Source of the DNA: Adenophora triphylla var. japonica
Taxonomy: Eukaryota; Streptophyta; Magnoliopsida; Asterales; Campanulaceae
Direction of reading: 5' to 3'
Length of the DNA: 64,000 nucleotides
Assembly: GCA_022495995.1 (NCBI GenBank)
Contig: JAFEMH010000979.1
Coordinates: forward strand, 186,001 to 250,000
Shown here: positions 11,265 through 22,611 of the stretch, one piece after another
Layout: each line of letters opens with the position of its first letter
Numbering within the stretch: position 1 is the stretch's first letter
The notes under the pieces: generated by a model
Databases searched by the model: none
What the model was told of the DNA's origin: nothing
The model's input: the letters and a program-made list of their open reading frames with translations, nothing else
Position numbers and translations under genes: made by a program

Positions 11265-13249
11265 CTAGGAAGACGTATAGCATCTCACCGGTAGTCGGAC
11301 CGCTAAGCGGGAGGGGAACCCAAGTACTCCTTCAACCAGGAGGAACGCTTCCGAGCATTCGGGAGTCCAGGAGAAGCTCTTGGTACCCTTCAATACCTTG
11401 AAGAAAGGCAGTGACCTTTCGGCGGACTTGGCGATGAATCTTCCAAGGGCTGCGATTCTTCCATTAAGTCTTTGGACCTCCTTGATGGTGGTAGGTTCCT
11501 TCATGTCAATGAGCGCCTTGATCTTTTACGGGTTTGCTTCAATCCCCCTTTGGGAAACCATGAAGCCCGGGAATTTCCTACTTGATAACTCCGAACACGC
11601 ACTTGCTTGGATTCGGCTTCATGTTGTTGGCTCGGAGGTTGTGAATGGTCTCTTCTAGGTCGAGGAACGTGGGCGCCTTCCTTGGTCTTTATGACCATGT
11701 CATCAATATAAGCCTCCATGTTTCTACCTATCGACTTGCAAAAACTTGATTTACCATCCGTTGGTAAGTGGCACCGGCATTCTTGAGCCCAAAAGGCATC
11801 ATGATGTAGCGTAAATTCCACAGGTGTTTGAAAGGCAGTCTTCTCGATGTCTTCTTTCGCCATTTTTATCTGATGATAGCCTGAGTAGGCATCTAAGAAG
11901 CTGAGAGTTTGGTGTCCAGAAATGGAGTCCACTAACTTGTCGATTCTGGGGAGAGGATAGCTGTCCTTGGGGCAGGCTTTGTTTAGATCAGTGAAGTCTA
12001 TGCACATACGCCATTTCCCATTTTGCTTCTTCACCATAACGACATTAGCCAACCAAACGGGGTATTTAACTTCGCGAATTATTCCGGCGCTGAGTAATTT
12101 CTGCACCTCTTCTTTTATAGCTTCCTCCTTGTCTCTTGCAAAATTTCTCCTCGTCTGAGAAATGGTCTTCGCTAAAGGATCAACTTCTAAGCGGTGGAGG
12201 GCTACTTCTTCATTGATTCCCCTCATGTCTTCGACTCTCCAAGCAAAGACGTCGAGACTGTTTTTCAAGAGGGATATGATTCTTCCTTTCTCTTCCTGTG
12301 ATAGCTGGCCTCCTAGCTTGATTTTACATTCGGGATAGTCGGGATTAATGACTACCTCTTCTAGCTCATCTACAGGCTTCATTTCTGGTCCGTCTCGAAA
12401 TTCCAGGGATTCGATGATGATCTCTCTGATTCTCCTCCCTTCATTGTCGTTTACATTGAGGCCTTCTTCCTCCATAAGTTTATCGATGTCTGGAAGATCG
12501 TTCATTCCCAAGTGATGGTTGGCCCCCGAGTTACGGTCATTGACGAGAATGGGGTCTTCCTCGGAGATGGGTAGAACTATGCCTTGGTCATCCGCAGTTT
12601 CTAGGACCATAGGCTCTTCTTCCAGAGTGGGTAGAGTTATGCCTTGGTCATCCACAATTTCTAGGACCATAGGTTCCTCTTCCTCACTTTCCCATATTTC
12701 ACGGATATAGTTCATTCTAGAGCTAGTTTCCGTGGTTTTCTGAGATTTGGTGATCTTGATGTTCTCCTCGGGCGTATCTATCTCCACGCTTTTTGACTTT
12801 TTCCGGCTCTTGACAACATGTTCCAAGAAATCTTTGGGGGTTGCCCTCACGCATCCAATGCCAGCACGAGTGGGAAATTTAACTCGTCGGTGAGGAAGGG
12901 AGGCTACCATCCCAAGTTTGGCTTGACTTGGAATGCCAATAATCGCATGATAGTCACTAGTCAAATACATGACTATGAAAGTGACAGGCGTGGCTCGAAA
13001 GGGATGATCGCCGACTTCGAGTTCTAGTTCTACGGTTCCCTTTGCTCCAACCTTATGGTTGGTGAATCCTTCAAGCCTTCCATGATATGGTTCTAGCGCT
13101 GTGTCTTTCAACCCCATTTGTTGGAAGGCTGAATAGTATAGGATGTCACGGGAGGCCCCCGTATCAACAAAGAAGTCTTTCGATTCAACATTGTCAATTC
13201 GGCCCTTGATGACCAATGGCCGCTCACGAGCCGCTCGACTTCCCGCCAA
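11265..13249 (-). pseudogene. Tat element protease-reverse transcriptase
   Basis: A 582-codon open frame (11501-13249) plus an out-of-frame continuation to 11265. The aspartic protease site is FVDTGASRDILYY near residue 30. Reverse transcriptase motifs follow: WRMCIDFTDLNKACPKDSYP, LSFLDAYSGYHQI and the catalytic AYIDDMV box. Between AFQTP and AYIDD the translation is nonsense and then returns to frame, which indicates two compensating indels. The piece at 11265-11504 holds IKEVQRLNGRIAALGRFI, the region after the thumb. A duplicated segment near residues 195-225 repeats EEEPMVLE. Confidence 0.88.
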
Positions 13250-13317
13250 CTCATTCGGAGAAAAACTAATGACTTCTTCTGCTTTATGGATCCAAGCGGG
13301 GACATGGTATACTTTGC

Positions 13318-15357
13318 TTAGCTCGTGGATCGATCCCTTAGCTTTACGGTGGAGGTCACCTCTTCGCGGATCACATGTAGTTTAGCCCTAGGAGGCCTTC
13401 GATCTTCATCCTCACTCTTGGAGTCATCTTCACTCTCCTCTTGCTTCCGCTTTCGCTTGCCATCTTTCTTCATGACATAACGGTCTAATTTTCCCTCGTC
13501 AACCCATTGTTGGATTATCTTCTTAAGGAGCCCGGCAACCATCAGTGGGTGTGCCGTTGTCCTTGTGAAAATCACAGTATTTGTTCTTGTTGCGGGGATA
13601 CTTTGGGTTATCAGTCAGCGGACGAGGTGGAGGAAGGTTCACCATCTGCATGATTTCGGAGATGGGCTTTGTAAGAGGGGTGAACTCCAGCTTCTCAGTG
13701 CTTCTGGTTTTATTCTTTCCTTTCTTGCTGTTCCCATTGTCATTCTGTCGGGAGTTAGTTGCTTCAGGTTCCGTCTTGTCAGCACCCCTTTTCTTTGTCT
13801 TGTCCTCAGCCATGGAAATGGCATAAGCCACTTTGTATAATTCGGCCTTGGAGCTGGGTTCCCTGGCTGAGAGTTCATAAATGAGGGGGCCAGATTTTAA
13901 CCCAGAGTTGAAGCAAACTATGACCTCCCTATCAGTGAGGCTTTCTTCGACTTGATCTGCCATTTTTCGGAACCTATTGTAGTAGCTGAGGGTGGTCTCT
14001 CCCTTCCCTTGCTCAATGTTGGCCAAGTCGGTTAATCTCATCTTCCTCTTCCCAGCTGTGGCAAAGTGATCTAAGAACATTCTCCTCATGCCCCTCCAGC
14101 AATCGATGCAACCTTTCTTAAGCTCACGGAACCAGGTCAAAGCTGTTCCGGAAAAGGTGCTCGCGAAAGCTTTGCAGAGCAAGTCATCAGCAGTGGTGAG
14201 GAGATTCATGGTTTGTTCAAAACTTTGCACATGGTCCTTGGCGTCAGTGGTTCCGTTATATTTCTCGAAATTTGGGAGCTTGAGGTTAGGATGGGGAGGT
14301 GCTGCAGTTATCCTCAAGGAAAACGGACGGGTGGCCCAATCATAATCATCGTCATTATATTTCTTTCCCCTCTCCATATCATCCAGCCTTTGCTTCAGCA
14401 GCTCCCATTGCTTTGTTTCTATTTCCTTCTCACTGCTTGAGCGAGTGCTTCGTTGGGAGCTTACGGCGGCCTTTCTTTGGGGCGATCATTCACCCTACTA
14501 TGCTTTTCTTCATGTCGGTGGCCATCACGTTTGGAGGGGGCCCTATCACGTCTTGGTTCCAGGTCTTGTGCGCCAAGTATCATCCTGTAGGGTTCTGGGG
14601 TCCTCGGCCTAGCAAATTCCCGATGCCGAGGACGAGGAGAGTCTGGTCGACGAGGACGATGAGAATCTGAATGACGAGGACGAGGAGAATCTGGCCGACG
14701 AGCTCGAGGAGACGCGGGACGCCTAGGTGTCATGATGAGGCGAGCAGGGGATAGGCGCCTATTCAAGCTGAGTCTTGTCCTTAGGTCCTTGGAGTTCACT
14801 TCCTCTTCCCTAGGAGTTATTTGGCTTCTCAGGTCGACCACAGGCTCCTTATGCTTACTGTTATGCCGAGGATGAGGAGAATCCCTGGGAGCTGGCAGTG
14901 GTAGCTCAGCAGTCTTCAGGGGAGGATCCTGATGCTCTCCCTGTTCCTTTCTCAAAGGTGGGCCCATTGATGGTACAATGAAGGGAGCCATGGAATGATC
15001 TGGGTCCATTTGCAACAGAGCAACTTGTGTCTCATACATCCTTTGCAAAGTCTCCATTTGTTTGTGTAACAAAGAGCGTCGGTCAACGGGTTGAGATCCT
15101 CCTGCTTGACCGGCGTCGGCATTCTTTGTTTTCTTCCTTCCTGCTTGCTTCCCACGAGTACGAGTAGGACGAGGAAGGTCATTGCCCTCTCCCTCGGCAT
15201 TTGCCTGACCCCTGGAACGAAGAGTCATGGCAAGGGGAGGAATGGCATCGGCTTGAGGTAGAGGAGGAGGAGGAGGCAGCGGCTCCTCGGCTCCGGTGTT
15301 TCCCCCATTCACTTGGGTGGGATCCTCAGCTGTAACACTTGTGAATTGTCCGTCCAT
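13318..15357 (-). pseudogene. Tat element gag, frameshifted
   Basis: The frame starts at ATG 15355-15357. The first 298 codons encode a Pro/Arg/Ser-rich N-terminal region with repeated RRPDSPRPRH units. It stops at 14461, but the adjacent frame continues without a gap (EKEIETKQWELLKQRLDDME) into the capsid part at 13523-14377, with NFEKYNGTTDAKDHVQSFEQ and TWFRELKKGCIDCW. A CxxH-type zinc motif, CDFHKDNGTPTDGC, lies at its end. A further shift leads into 13318-13575, which is charged and Lys/Glu-rich and joins gag to protease. At least two single-base-type lesions disrupt it. Confidence 0.85.
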
Positions 15358-15702
15358 TATGAATCAACAGCAGGTTATTAACAGCAAATATCTCAAAAAT
15401 CACAATTTCAATAGAACCAATTTTGAGGTCAAAATTAGGGCAAATTTTGACCACAAACAAACTGCCGATTGTAATTCTTTCGAAACAAAACGAATTCAAG
15501 CCAAACTGAGGCGGAATTTTAACGCCAAAAATGCCTTCAACGGAATCTGGGTATTTTCCGGTCAAATTATGCAGATTCAGGCGGTTTTCAAGAACAAACC
15601 CGGCGATCCCGAAATTCCGTTCCAAGAAAGAACAATTCCGGCAAGAAAATTTGGCTTAAGGCGAGCGTCTTCCAGGCCAAACAATGGGTGTTTGAATCGA
15701 TT

Positions 15703-15719
15703 TCCCGGCAATGGAACCA
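15703..15719 (-). promoter_or_regulatory. Primer binding site, tRNA-Glu type
   Basis: The plus strand reads TCCCGGCAATGGAACCA, which matches the 3' end of plant tRNA-Glu (from established tRNA sequence) at 16 of 17 positions. It lies 2 bases inside the 5' LTR, as expected for a minus-strand element. Confidence 0.7.
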
Positions 15720-15721
15720 AT

Positions 15722-16476
15722 TGATGATGCCAAAATCGTCAAATCAGCCCAAATCCAAGCGTCGAATGCTCCGGCGATTGCAAGGCCTGAAAATAAGAGA
15801 AAACACGTAAACTAAGCCGGGGCGGATCCGGCTAAAGGCCCTCCGGCGTGAGAGTAAGTTCACGGTTGATCTTAGAGAAATCAAATTGACAGAGTTTCTC
15901 CAATGTAAAAAGTCACGTACCAAATAATGAGCCATGGGGCTTGTATTTATAAGAATGGATTGATAGAATCCATGTTGGAGTGAACTTGTAGAGAGATAAG
16001 ATATAATCTTAAGAGGATCATATCTGTTAAGAAATCCTTGTTTGACTTGAATTGATATTGGTAATTGTAATCCTGATTGGGTTACAACTGTATAATCCTT
16101 GTTGAATAAGGATTGTAACTGCTAGCCGGAACGCCGAGGAAGACAAATGATTTTCCTCGGCCTTGGGCAAATTAGCCGAGGAAAATGACTTTGTTTCCTC
16201 GTCATTTGGTAAATGGCCGACATGAAAATATGCCGGGGAGAATACTTTTGTTTCCTCGGTAATTGGTGACATGACGAGCAAAGGACTTTTCTCTCCTCGG
16301 TAATTGGGACAGGCCGGCCCAAGAATGTCGACATAAGGCCAAGGTAAATGTTCCTCGGCATACGAGGAAGATAATGCTCGGCCCTAACACTTGATGAATA
16401 TATAATATCCATGGCCCAATATAGTTGGGCCCAGGTTCGGGCAAGCCCATGTTCGTAGCTCGGTTTATACCGTTCA
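15722..16476 (-). repeat. Tat element 5' LTR
   Basis: 755-bp direct repeat of 3839-4585. The TATA box for the element is TATAAATAC on the minus strand at 15943-15951. It ends at CCGTTCA, next to the TAGGA duplication. Confidence 0.92.
15943..15951 (-). promoter_or_regulatory. TATA box in the Tat 5' LTR
   Basis: TATAAATAC on the minus strand, within the LTR that would drive gag-pol. The same sequence is kept in the 3' LTR. Confidence 0.6.
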
Positions 16477-16481
16477 TAGGA

Positions 16482-16786
16482 TTTTTTTTTTTATAATCAT
16501 GCATTGCATGTAAATGCAATATTTATATAAAGTTGTTACTTAACAAAACATAGATTTTGAGGTGTTCTTTTTAAGTATAAAATATTTAAAAGTTTGAATA
16601 ATTAAGTATTATTATAAAATACTTGTAAGATTTTGAGGTGTCCAATATTATTATTAATAATAAAGGAAGGAAGGAAGGAAGGAAAGCTCATTCTCACTGA
16701 AAAATAAAATAAAATAAATCTATGAGAGGCAAAATCTTCTGACCTTAAGAATCTTCAGTTTGGCACAAAAGAACATAAAATAAATA
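16482..16786. other. Spacer between Tat element and mariner element
   Basis: AT-rich DNA without a gene. A short (GGAA)n microsatellite lies at 16664-16684. The TA target of the next element is at 16785-16786. Confidence 0.6.
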
Positions 16787-17126
16787 CTCCCTCCGTTCCA
16801 GTAATGTTGTTACATTTGTGTTGAAGCACAGAAAATAAGAAAAAAGCTTTATATTAATAAAGTAATGCCCAGCTGTACTATTTGCTCAGGTAGAACCGAG
16901 ATTTGCAAAAATTTAAATATTGGATTACACACTTAATCCTTCCCTCTCTTTTCTTCCCTCTCTTTTCTTCCCTCCAGAACAAAGAAAATACAAAATTTTC
17001 ACCAGATTTCATATTCCCATCAAATTACAATTTACAACTATTATAAATACAAACCATGTTCAAACTGGAAACTTCTTCACTTTCCAAACATTCCAACAAA
17101 AAAAGAAAAAAAAAAGAGAGGAAAAG

Positions 17127-18534
17127 ATGAAGCATAGGGAAATGAAAGATGATGAGAGAAATCACATGGCCCAGTTCTTGATGTCCAAAAGTCTTCATAA
17201 CATCCTACCTAGAGGAACAATACCAGCAGCTATGGAGAAGTTCGGGTTTTCGAGGCAGACGGTGTATCGTTGTTGGTTACATGTGCTACAGCAAAAGAGA
17301 GAAGGTTTACCTGTATTTTTAACATCAAAGAAAATTGATAAGACAAGATCAAAGAAGGTGATGTTTGATATGGAAAAGATGAAAGCATTGAAGTTTCAAG
17401 ATAGGAAAACAATGAGAGCATTATCCCAGTCAATGGGAGTCAGCACATCTACAGTTTGGAGATGGAAGAAAAATGGGGTAATCAAACCACATACAAATGC
17501 TATAAAGCCTCTGTTATCAACTGAAAACAGAATTTCAAGAATAAGGTTTGCTTTGAATGCACTTAAGTTTAATGAAGAACTTGATAATGTTACATTCAAA
17601 TCCATGCAACATGTTATACACATAGATGAAAAATGGTTTTACATGAGTAAATGCACGGACAGATACTATCTTTACCCAGGTGAAGAAGAGCCCTACAGAG
17701 CTTGTCAAAGTAAAAGATTCATCACAAAGGTTATGTTCTTATGTGCTGTATCTAGGCCTGTATACTCTAGTGATGGTGAGTTGTTGTTTGATGGAAAGAT
17801 TGGCATTTGGCCATTCACATTCAAGGTAGATGCAAAGAGAAATAGTAGAAACAGAAGAGCAGGTACTCCAGTAACAAAAGTTCAAGAATCAGTCAACAGA
17901 CAAGTAACAAAGGAGATGCTAATCAACTAAGTAAGACTTTTCAATTTGACCTTGTTCTTAATATTCATAGACTTACACATTTTCTTTTGTTTTAATGAAG
18001 GTTCTCCCTGCAATGAAGCAAAAGTGGCCTATAAATGCAAGCAAAAACATCATAATCCAATGGGACAATGCACCACCACACATCTCAAACAATGATCCAG
18101 ATTTTAGAGCTCATGCATCTGCTGATGGGTTTAATATCAACTTATTATGTCAACCACCCAACTCACCAGATTTAAACATCAATGATCTAGGGTGGTTTAG
18201 AAGCATTCAGTCGCTTAAAACAGATATTGCAGCGAAAACAATTGATGACTTGGTGAAAGCTGTCCAAGAGTCATTTGAGAAGCTATCTCATGTGACACTT
18301 GAGAAAGTCTTCATAAGTTTACAAGCTTGCATGAGAGAAATATTAACTGTGAGGGGAGGGAATAACTATAAGATCCCTCATATTGGAAAGGATAAGCAAG
18401 CAAGATTGGGATTGCTGCATAAAGATTTGGAAGTGGAGACAATTATGGTGAGATCTTGTTGCACATATTTAAAGGAGCTTGGTCAAGTTGAAGGAATAGA
18501 AGAGTTAATGGCTGGTTTGGGGATGATGGAATAG
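17127..18534 (+). pseudogene. Mariner-like transposase (DD39D), one nonsense codon at the splice junction
   Basis: Encodes the cut-and-paste transposase of the surrounding MLE. The start is ATG 17127, chosen because the protein from there (MKHREMKDDERNHMAQFL) begins like plant MLE transposases. Exon 1 (17127-17930) carries helix-turn-helix segments (FSRQTVYRCW and MRALSQSMGVSTSTVWRWKK) and the first catalytic aspartate in HIDEKWFYMSK. A GT-AG intron of 70 bp (17931-18000) separates exon 2, which has the second aspartate in QWDNAPPHI and the third in SPDLNINDLGWF; 39 residues lie between these two. The last exon 1 codon is TAA directly before the donor GTAAGA, where related proteins appear to have lysine (AAA/AAG). 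Otherwise both exons are open, so the copy may be inactivated by a single substitution, or another splice site may be used. Confidence 0.88.
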
Positions 18535-18833
18535 TTCAGAAGGGAACTCTTTTGTGGCAAAAAAGTCAGATCTTTTGTGCCAAACAAGTCAGATCTTTTG
18601 TGTTCAAAAATCACTTGTTTTGTGGGAAAAATCAGTTCTTTTGTAACCATTTAGTAAATAGTCTGACTTTTATGTAATTATGTGCAGCAAGTACAGATGG
18701 ATTTTGATTGTAAAGTCTCAGTGCTTTCATATTAAGAAAGCTCATCCTAGACTTGGTATTTTGAAGGCATAATGACTCTTGTTATTTAGCAATTCCAAAA
18801 ATCATTTCACCTCTTCAAAACCACACCAAAAAC

Positions 18834-19181
18834 CAATGATCAGGTGGTTCTCAGATTTGAATCATCATAGAACACATAAAAACGAATGCTCAGGTAGTTC
18901 TCAGATTTGCATCATAATTGAACACATAAAATCCAATGCTCAGGTGCTTCTCAGATTTGCATCATCAAAGAACACATAAAATCCAATGCTCAGGTGGTTC
19001 TCAGATTTGCATCATCATAGAACACATAAAGGGACATTTCTCAGGTGGTTCTCAGATTTGCATCATCATAGAACACATAAAATCCAATGCTCAGGTGGTT
19101 CTCAGATTTGCATCATCATAGAACACATAAAATCCAATGCTCAGGTGGTTCTCAGATTTGCATCATCATAGAACACATAAA
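18834..19181 (+). repeat. 50-51-bp tandem repeat inside the mariner element
   Basis: Seven units of about 50 bp, each with CAGGTGGTTCTCAGATTTG and CATCATAGAACACATAAA. Later units are nearly identical and the first three are more diverged. Two end in AAAGGGACATTTC rather than AAATCCAATGC, suggesting higher-order duplication of unit groups. No coding sense is apparent. Confidence 0.9.
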
Positions 19182-19320
19182 GGGACATTTCATCATTTCA
19201 CATAATCACTCAATCACAAATCCCAACTTCAGATTATGAAATTCATAGAAAACAAGTAAAATTTAAAGGAAAACATAACCTGAGCCAAGCTATTTCCAAT
19301 GTCTTGAGTTTCGAAGAGCT

Positions 19321-19933
19321 TTACGAAGGGTCATCAACTTTCTTTGACGGTAGGTACACTTCCATTAACGCACGTAAATGATGCTCATCAACTTTCTTTG
19401 ACTCCTCTGATTTAGGTTTTGGTGGTTCTTTCATCCGCTGCTCGTAATCCTTCACGAAAGCCTCGTAATAACCCGGGGAAGCACATCTATCTTCTTCCTT
19501 CTTCACCTCTTCAGAAACCCCCAAATTCGTTTCCTCGACAACGGTGTCTCGATTCATTTCAGATTCACTATCGCAACTAACTATCGCCTCCGATGACCAA
19601 ACGGCATAGCAATACGCCTGATATGGGTCAAGCGGGGGAATGCGGTGGCGATGGCGGCGGCGACGGATAATCGTTCGCCAAATCAATCGATTCAGTGAAT
19701 GGTAGGGATGGAAGAAGCGGAATACAAGGGTCAAGCCAAGGAGAGGACTCATCGTTAAACATGGGAGAAGAATTTTGTGGTTTTGAAGAATCCATGATAG
19801 ATTGCTTCAGAAATGGCGATTTAGGGTTCGCCACCAAGTGAGACAGCGTTGATGAAAACGAAGGGAGAGAGAGAGAGAGAGAGGACGAATCGATGGACAT
19901 GGGAAACGGATTTTGTGTTGCCGGAGAATCCAT
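19321..19933 (-). pseudogene. Antisense ORF inside the mariner element, possibly a captured gene
   Basis: Two overlapping minus-strand frames. The first (from ATG at 19931-19933, 101 codons) is Ser/Pro-rich and ends in a proline-rich stretch. The second (19321-19752) reads on from the same point in the next frame as DPYQAYCYAVWSSEAIVS and an acidic region with EEVKKEEDRCASPGYYEAFV, ending at 19321. A run of five C on the sense strand near 19640 is the probable frameshift site, so the whole could once have encoded about 200 residues. The 5' end is internally duplicated: MDSPATQNPFPMS and MDSSKPQNSSPMF start two related copies about 140 bp apart. I do not recognise the family. Known plant mariner elements normally carry only a transposase, so capture of a host gene is the simplest reading. 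Confidence 0.5.
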
Positions 19934-20508
19934 GATAGAGAGAGCTAGAGAAATGGCGATTTAGGGCTCTTCCTCATACGCTGATGAAAAAAAGAAGGGG
20001 AAGAGAGAGAGAGAATAGATGGGGTATTGTTTGGGTAAGTAATTAGGAGTGGGTTGGGTTAATTTATTAATTGGGTTGGGTTAATTAGTCTTTAGTATTT
20101 AATTAAGTGGGACCCATGAATAAAAAATGATAAAAGAGTTTCCTTTTTAGGAAATGTTGCAACTTAAAACTTAAGTGAAATGTCGAAAATTGCAAAATGT
20201 TACGACTTTAGCGGAACGGAGGGAGTATAAAAAAAGGGCCAAACATAACTCAAAAGTGTCAATATCTCTGCTTAAGCCATGCATGCTTGCTACAGTATTA
20301 ATGTCTACTTTATAGGGTTTCTGGAAAATATTGAAAATTACATTCCATGAAACACATAGGGCAAGTTTCGGACCACCATGGATATGAGTTTTGTGTTTGT
20401 CTTGAGATGAGTTCATAGTCGGAGTTGATTCGGAGTGAAATTCTTCGTAAAAAGTTTACGATCCTAGATTAAAAAAATTTAATCAAAAGTTGAGATCAAG
20501 ATCGAGTG

Positions 20509-21105
20509 CAGGGGCGAATCTAGCCTATGAGATAGGGGTGCAAGTGCACCCGCTTAATTTTCCAAATCATTAGAAAAAAAAAAATCACTTCTAAAATTTA
20601 TATGCAAATTATGTAAATATATTTATACATAGTGCAACCATTAAACATGTATCTGTCTCATTTCAAGGGTTCTAGGATAGTATTTCACGCTTCTTAAGAT
20701 TTTTTTTAAAAAAATGAATAAAGAATCGCAAGTGGGTAGAAGATTAGAGGAAAGAGAATGTAAAAGGTAAAACATTTATGATAAAACCTCTTTTTGATTG
20801 ACTTTTTTGTAAATATGTTAACATTATAAGGATATAATGAATGATTTTATGTAAATATATTTACATTATAAGGGTATAAATGTTCGAAACACTGTTCAAA
20901 ATTTGCCATTTATGGAATGGAACTCTTAGTTTGGGACGAACTAAAAGAGAAAGTAGGACTCTTGAAGTGAAACGGAGAGAGTAGTATTCATGGTTCGGTG
21001 AAAAAAATGTGTTTTTTGCCTAGAGTTCTCGTGTCCTATTATTGACAATAATTTTTTTAGTGTAATTTGTGCATCCGTATTAATTAACTCCTAGATCCGC
21101 CATTG
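20509..21105. mobile_element. hAT-like non-autonomous element
   Basis: Left end CAGGGGCGAATCTAGCC and right end complementary to CAATGGCGGATCTAGG form imperfect inverted repeats. The 8 bases on the left (ATCGAGTG) match ATCGATCG on the right at six positions, or ATCGAGTG four bases further out. Size 597 bp, with no ORF. CAGGGGCGGA-type ends are common in plant hAT-derived elements. Confidence 0.6.
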
Positions 21106-21346
21106 ATCGATCGAGTGCCACCACAGATCATTGTATCAGTGTTATGTTATAATCCTGAAACAATCAAGTATCATTATAAATATTGTCAATAATAATTTTT
21201 AAATTTTTATAATTAAAATTGTTTTAATCTTTAATTATTATTCAAAATTTATTCAAACAAATAAAAAAAATGAGAACATCATTAGGATCAATAGGGGACG
21301 AAGTGAGTAGTTTGTATATGTGACATTCAATGTTTTTGTTTTTGTA

Positions 21347-21605
21347 TGGTCTCTATGTCTCAAATTAAATATCGTATTTTTTAACATTAGTACGAAGAAT
21401 TAGTACGAAGAATTTTTGAACAATAATTTTAAATTAATTTAATTATTATAATAAAAATATAATATTTGTTATTAATACATTATAATAAATACTGTCAACA
21501 ATATTTTCAAAATTTGAAGAATTAAATTAATTTAAAATTATTACATAATTTATTTTTGTATTAACATAAAATAAAAATGTAACTTTTATTATGGGTTGGA
21601 GGGAG
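21347..21605. mobile_element. Degenerate Stowaway-like MITE
   Basis: Right end GGGTTGGAGGGAG|TA; left end TA|TGGTCTCTATGTCTC is a mutated partner. Interior AT-rich and partly self-complementary (CAATAATTTTAAATT and its complement). Confidence 0.5.
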
Positions 21606-21756
21606 TACATAATTTATGAACAAGGGTAAGGACTAAGGATGAGTATATTATGAGTTCATACTTCTTGATTTCTTTGACTTCTAACGTACAAGTTACAACA
21701 TCATTTAACTTGTACGGAGTAAGATTTTGTGGTGGATTAAAGATCTAAATTAGATA

Positions 21757-22044
21757 CTCCCTCCGTCCCGGCCGAAAAGCCACAAAATGGAGAGTGCACG
21801 CAAATTAGGGAAAGTGATGTAGGAAAGAGAAAAAGTTTAAATGTTGTGAGTATGAAAAATTAAATAGGAGAGAGAATGAGTGGGAGAAATAGTTAGGAGA
21901 GAGAATGTTGTGAGTGTAAAAGTAAAGTAGGAGAGAGAATGAGTGGGTGGAATAGTAATAAAAAATTTCCTTTTTGAGAAAGTGCCTTTTTAAATGGGAC
22001 ACCCAAAATGGAAATTTGTGGCTTTTCGACCGGGACGGAGGGAG
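21757..22044. mobile_element. Stowaway-type MITE (288 bp)
   Basis: TA|CTCCCTCCGTCCCGGCCGAA on the left and its complement ending GGGACGGAGGGAG|TA on the right, with extended inverted repeats (AAAGCCACAAA / TTTGTGGCTTT). Interior rich in GAGAGAGAATGAGTGG. Confidence 0.93.
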
Positions 22045-22065
22045 TACTTGGGAATTTGATTCATA

Positions 22066-22324
22066 CTCCCTCCGTCCCGGCCGACTTAGGACTTTTTGCC
22101 ATTTTGGGCGTTTCACCCGACTTAGGATGGCCCAAAATGGAAACCTTAAATCACTATTCTCTCCACTCATTATCTCTCCTACATTATTTTAATACTCATA
22201 TTATAATTTCTTATTCCCTCGCTCATTCTCTCTCTCCTATTTTTAAATTACACTCACAACATTTACCTTTTTCTTAATTCCCGTGCCATTTTAAAAAATC
22301 CTAAGTTGGCCGGGACGGAGGGAG
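22066..22324. mobile_element. Stowaway-type MITE (259 bp)
   Basis: TA|CTCCCTCCGTCCCGGCCGAC ... GTTGGCCGGGACGGAGGGAG|TA. Same terminal family as the neighbours, 21 bp downstream of the previous copy. Confidence 0.93.
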
Positions 22325-22333
22325 TATAGTATA

Positions 22334-22609
22334 CTCCCTCCGTCCCAATAAGTGCTTCACCCTTTTGGGTGGGCACGCAAATTATGAAAATGAGAGGAAA
22401 AAAAAATGTTGTGAGTGTAATTTGAAAATAGGAGAGAGAATTAGTGGAGGGAATAGTAAATTATAATGGTGTTGTGAGTATTAAAATAATGTAGGAGAGA
22501 GAATGAGTGGAGAAAATAGTAAAAATTCTTTGCCAAAAAAGGAAAGGTGAAGCTTCTAACGGGACGCCCTTTTGGGTAATTAGTGAAGCTTTTATTGGGA
22601 CGGAGGGAG
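22334..22609. mobile_element. Stowaway-type MITE (276 bp)
   Basis: TA|CTCCCTCCGTCCCAATAAGT ... TTATTGGGACGGAGGGAG|TA. Close relative of the copy at 34569-34844: same length, with shared internal CACCCTTTTGGGTGGGCACG. Confidence 0.93.
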
Positions 22610-22611
22610 TA

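Larger units (their letters stand above)
3839..16476 (-). mobile_element. Ty3/gypsy LTR retrotransposon, Tat lineage (12.6 kb)
   Basis: Two LTRs of about 750 bp in direct orientation bound the element, and the 5-bp target duplication TAGGA occurs at 3834-3838 and 16477-16481. Coding order on the minus strand is gag, protease, reverse transcriptase, RNase H, second RNase H, integrase. A long antisense ORF region lies between integrase and the 3' LTR (4.8-8.3 kb, plus strand). A second RNase H and an antisense ORF in this position are known marks of the Tat lineage. The primer site at 15703-15719 matches plant tRNA-Glu and the polypurine tract lies at about 4586-4600. All coding parts carry frameshifts, and the LTRs differ at many positions (747 versus 755 bp), so this is a decayed, non-recent copy. 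Confidence 0.93.
16787..20225 (+). mobile_element. Mariner-like element (plant MLE, 3439 bp), full length
   Basis: Terminal inverted repeats start CTCCCTCCGTTCC at both ends and stay similar for about 33 bp. A TA target duplication flanks them (16785-16786 and 20226-20227). The element holds a two-exon DD39D transposase on the plus strand, a block of 50-bp tandem repeats, and an antisense ORF near the right end. The terminal sequence is close to that of the Stowaway MITEs in this window (CTCCCTCCGTCCC), so this is the type of element able in principle to supply their transposase. Length is within the usual 3-5 kb range for plant MLEs. Confidence 0.93.

Noticed and set aside
16920..17126. N-terminal extension of the mariner transposase
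   Set aside because: The upstream part starts at TTG and encodes low-complexity sequence; family proteins start near ATG 17127.
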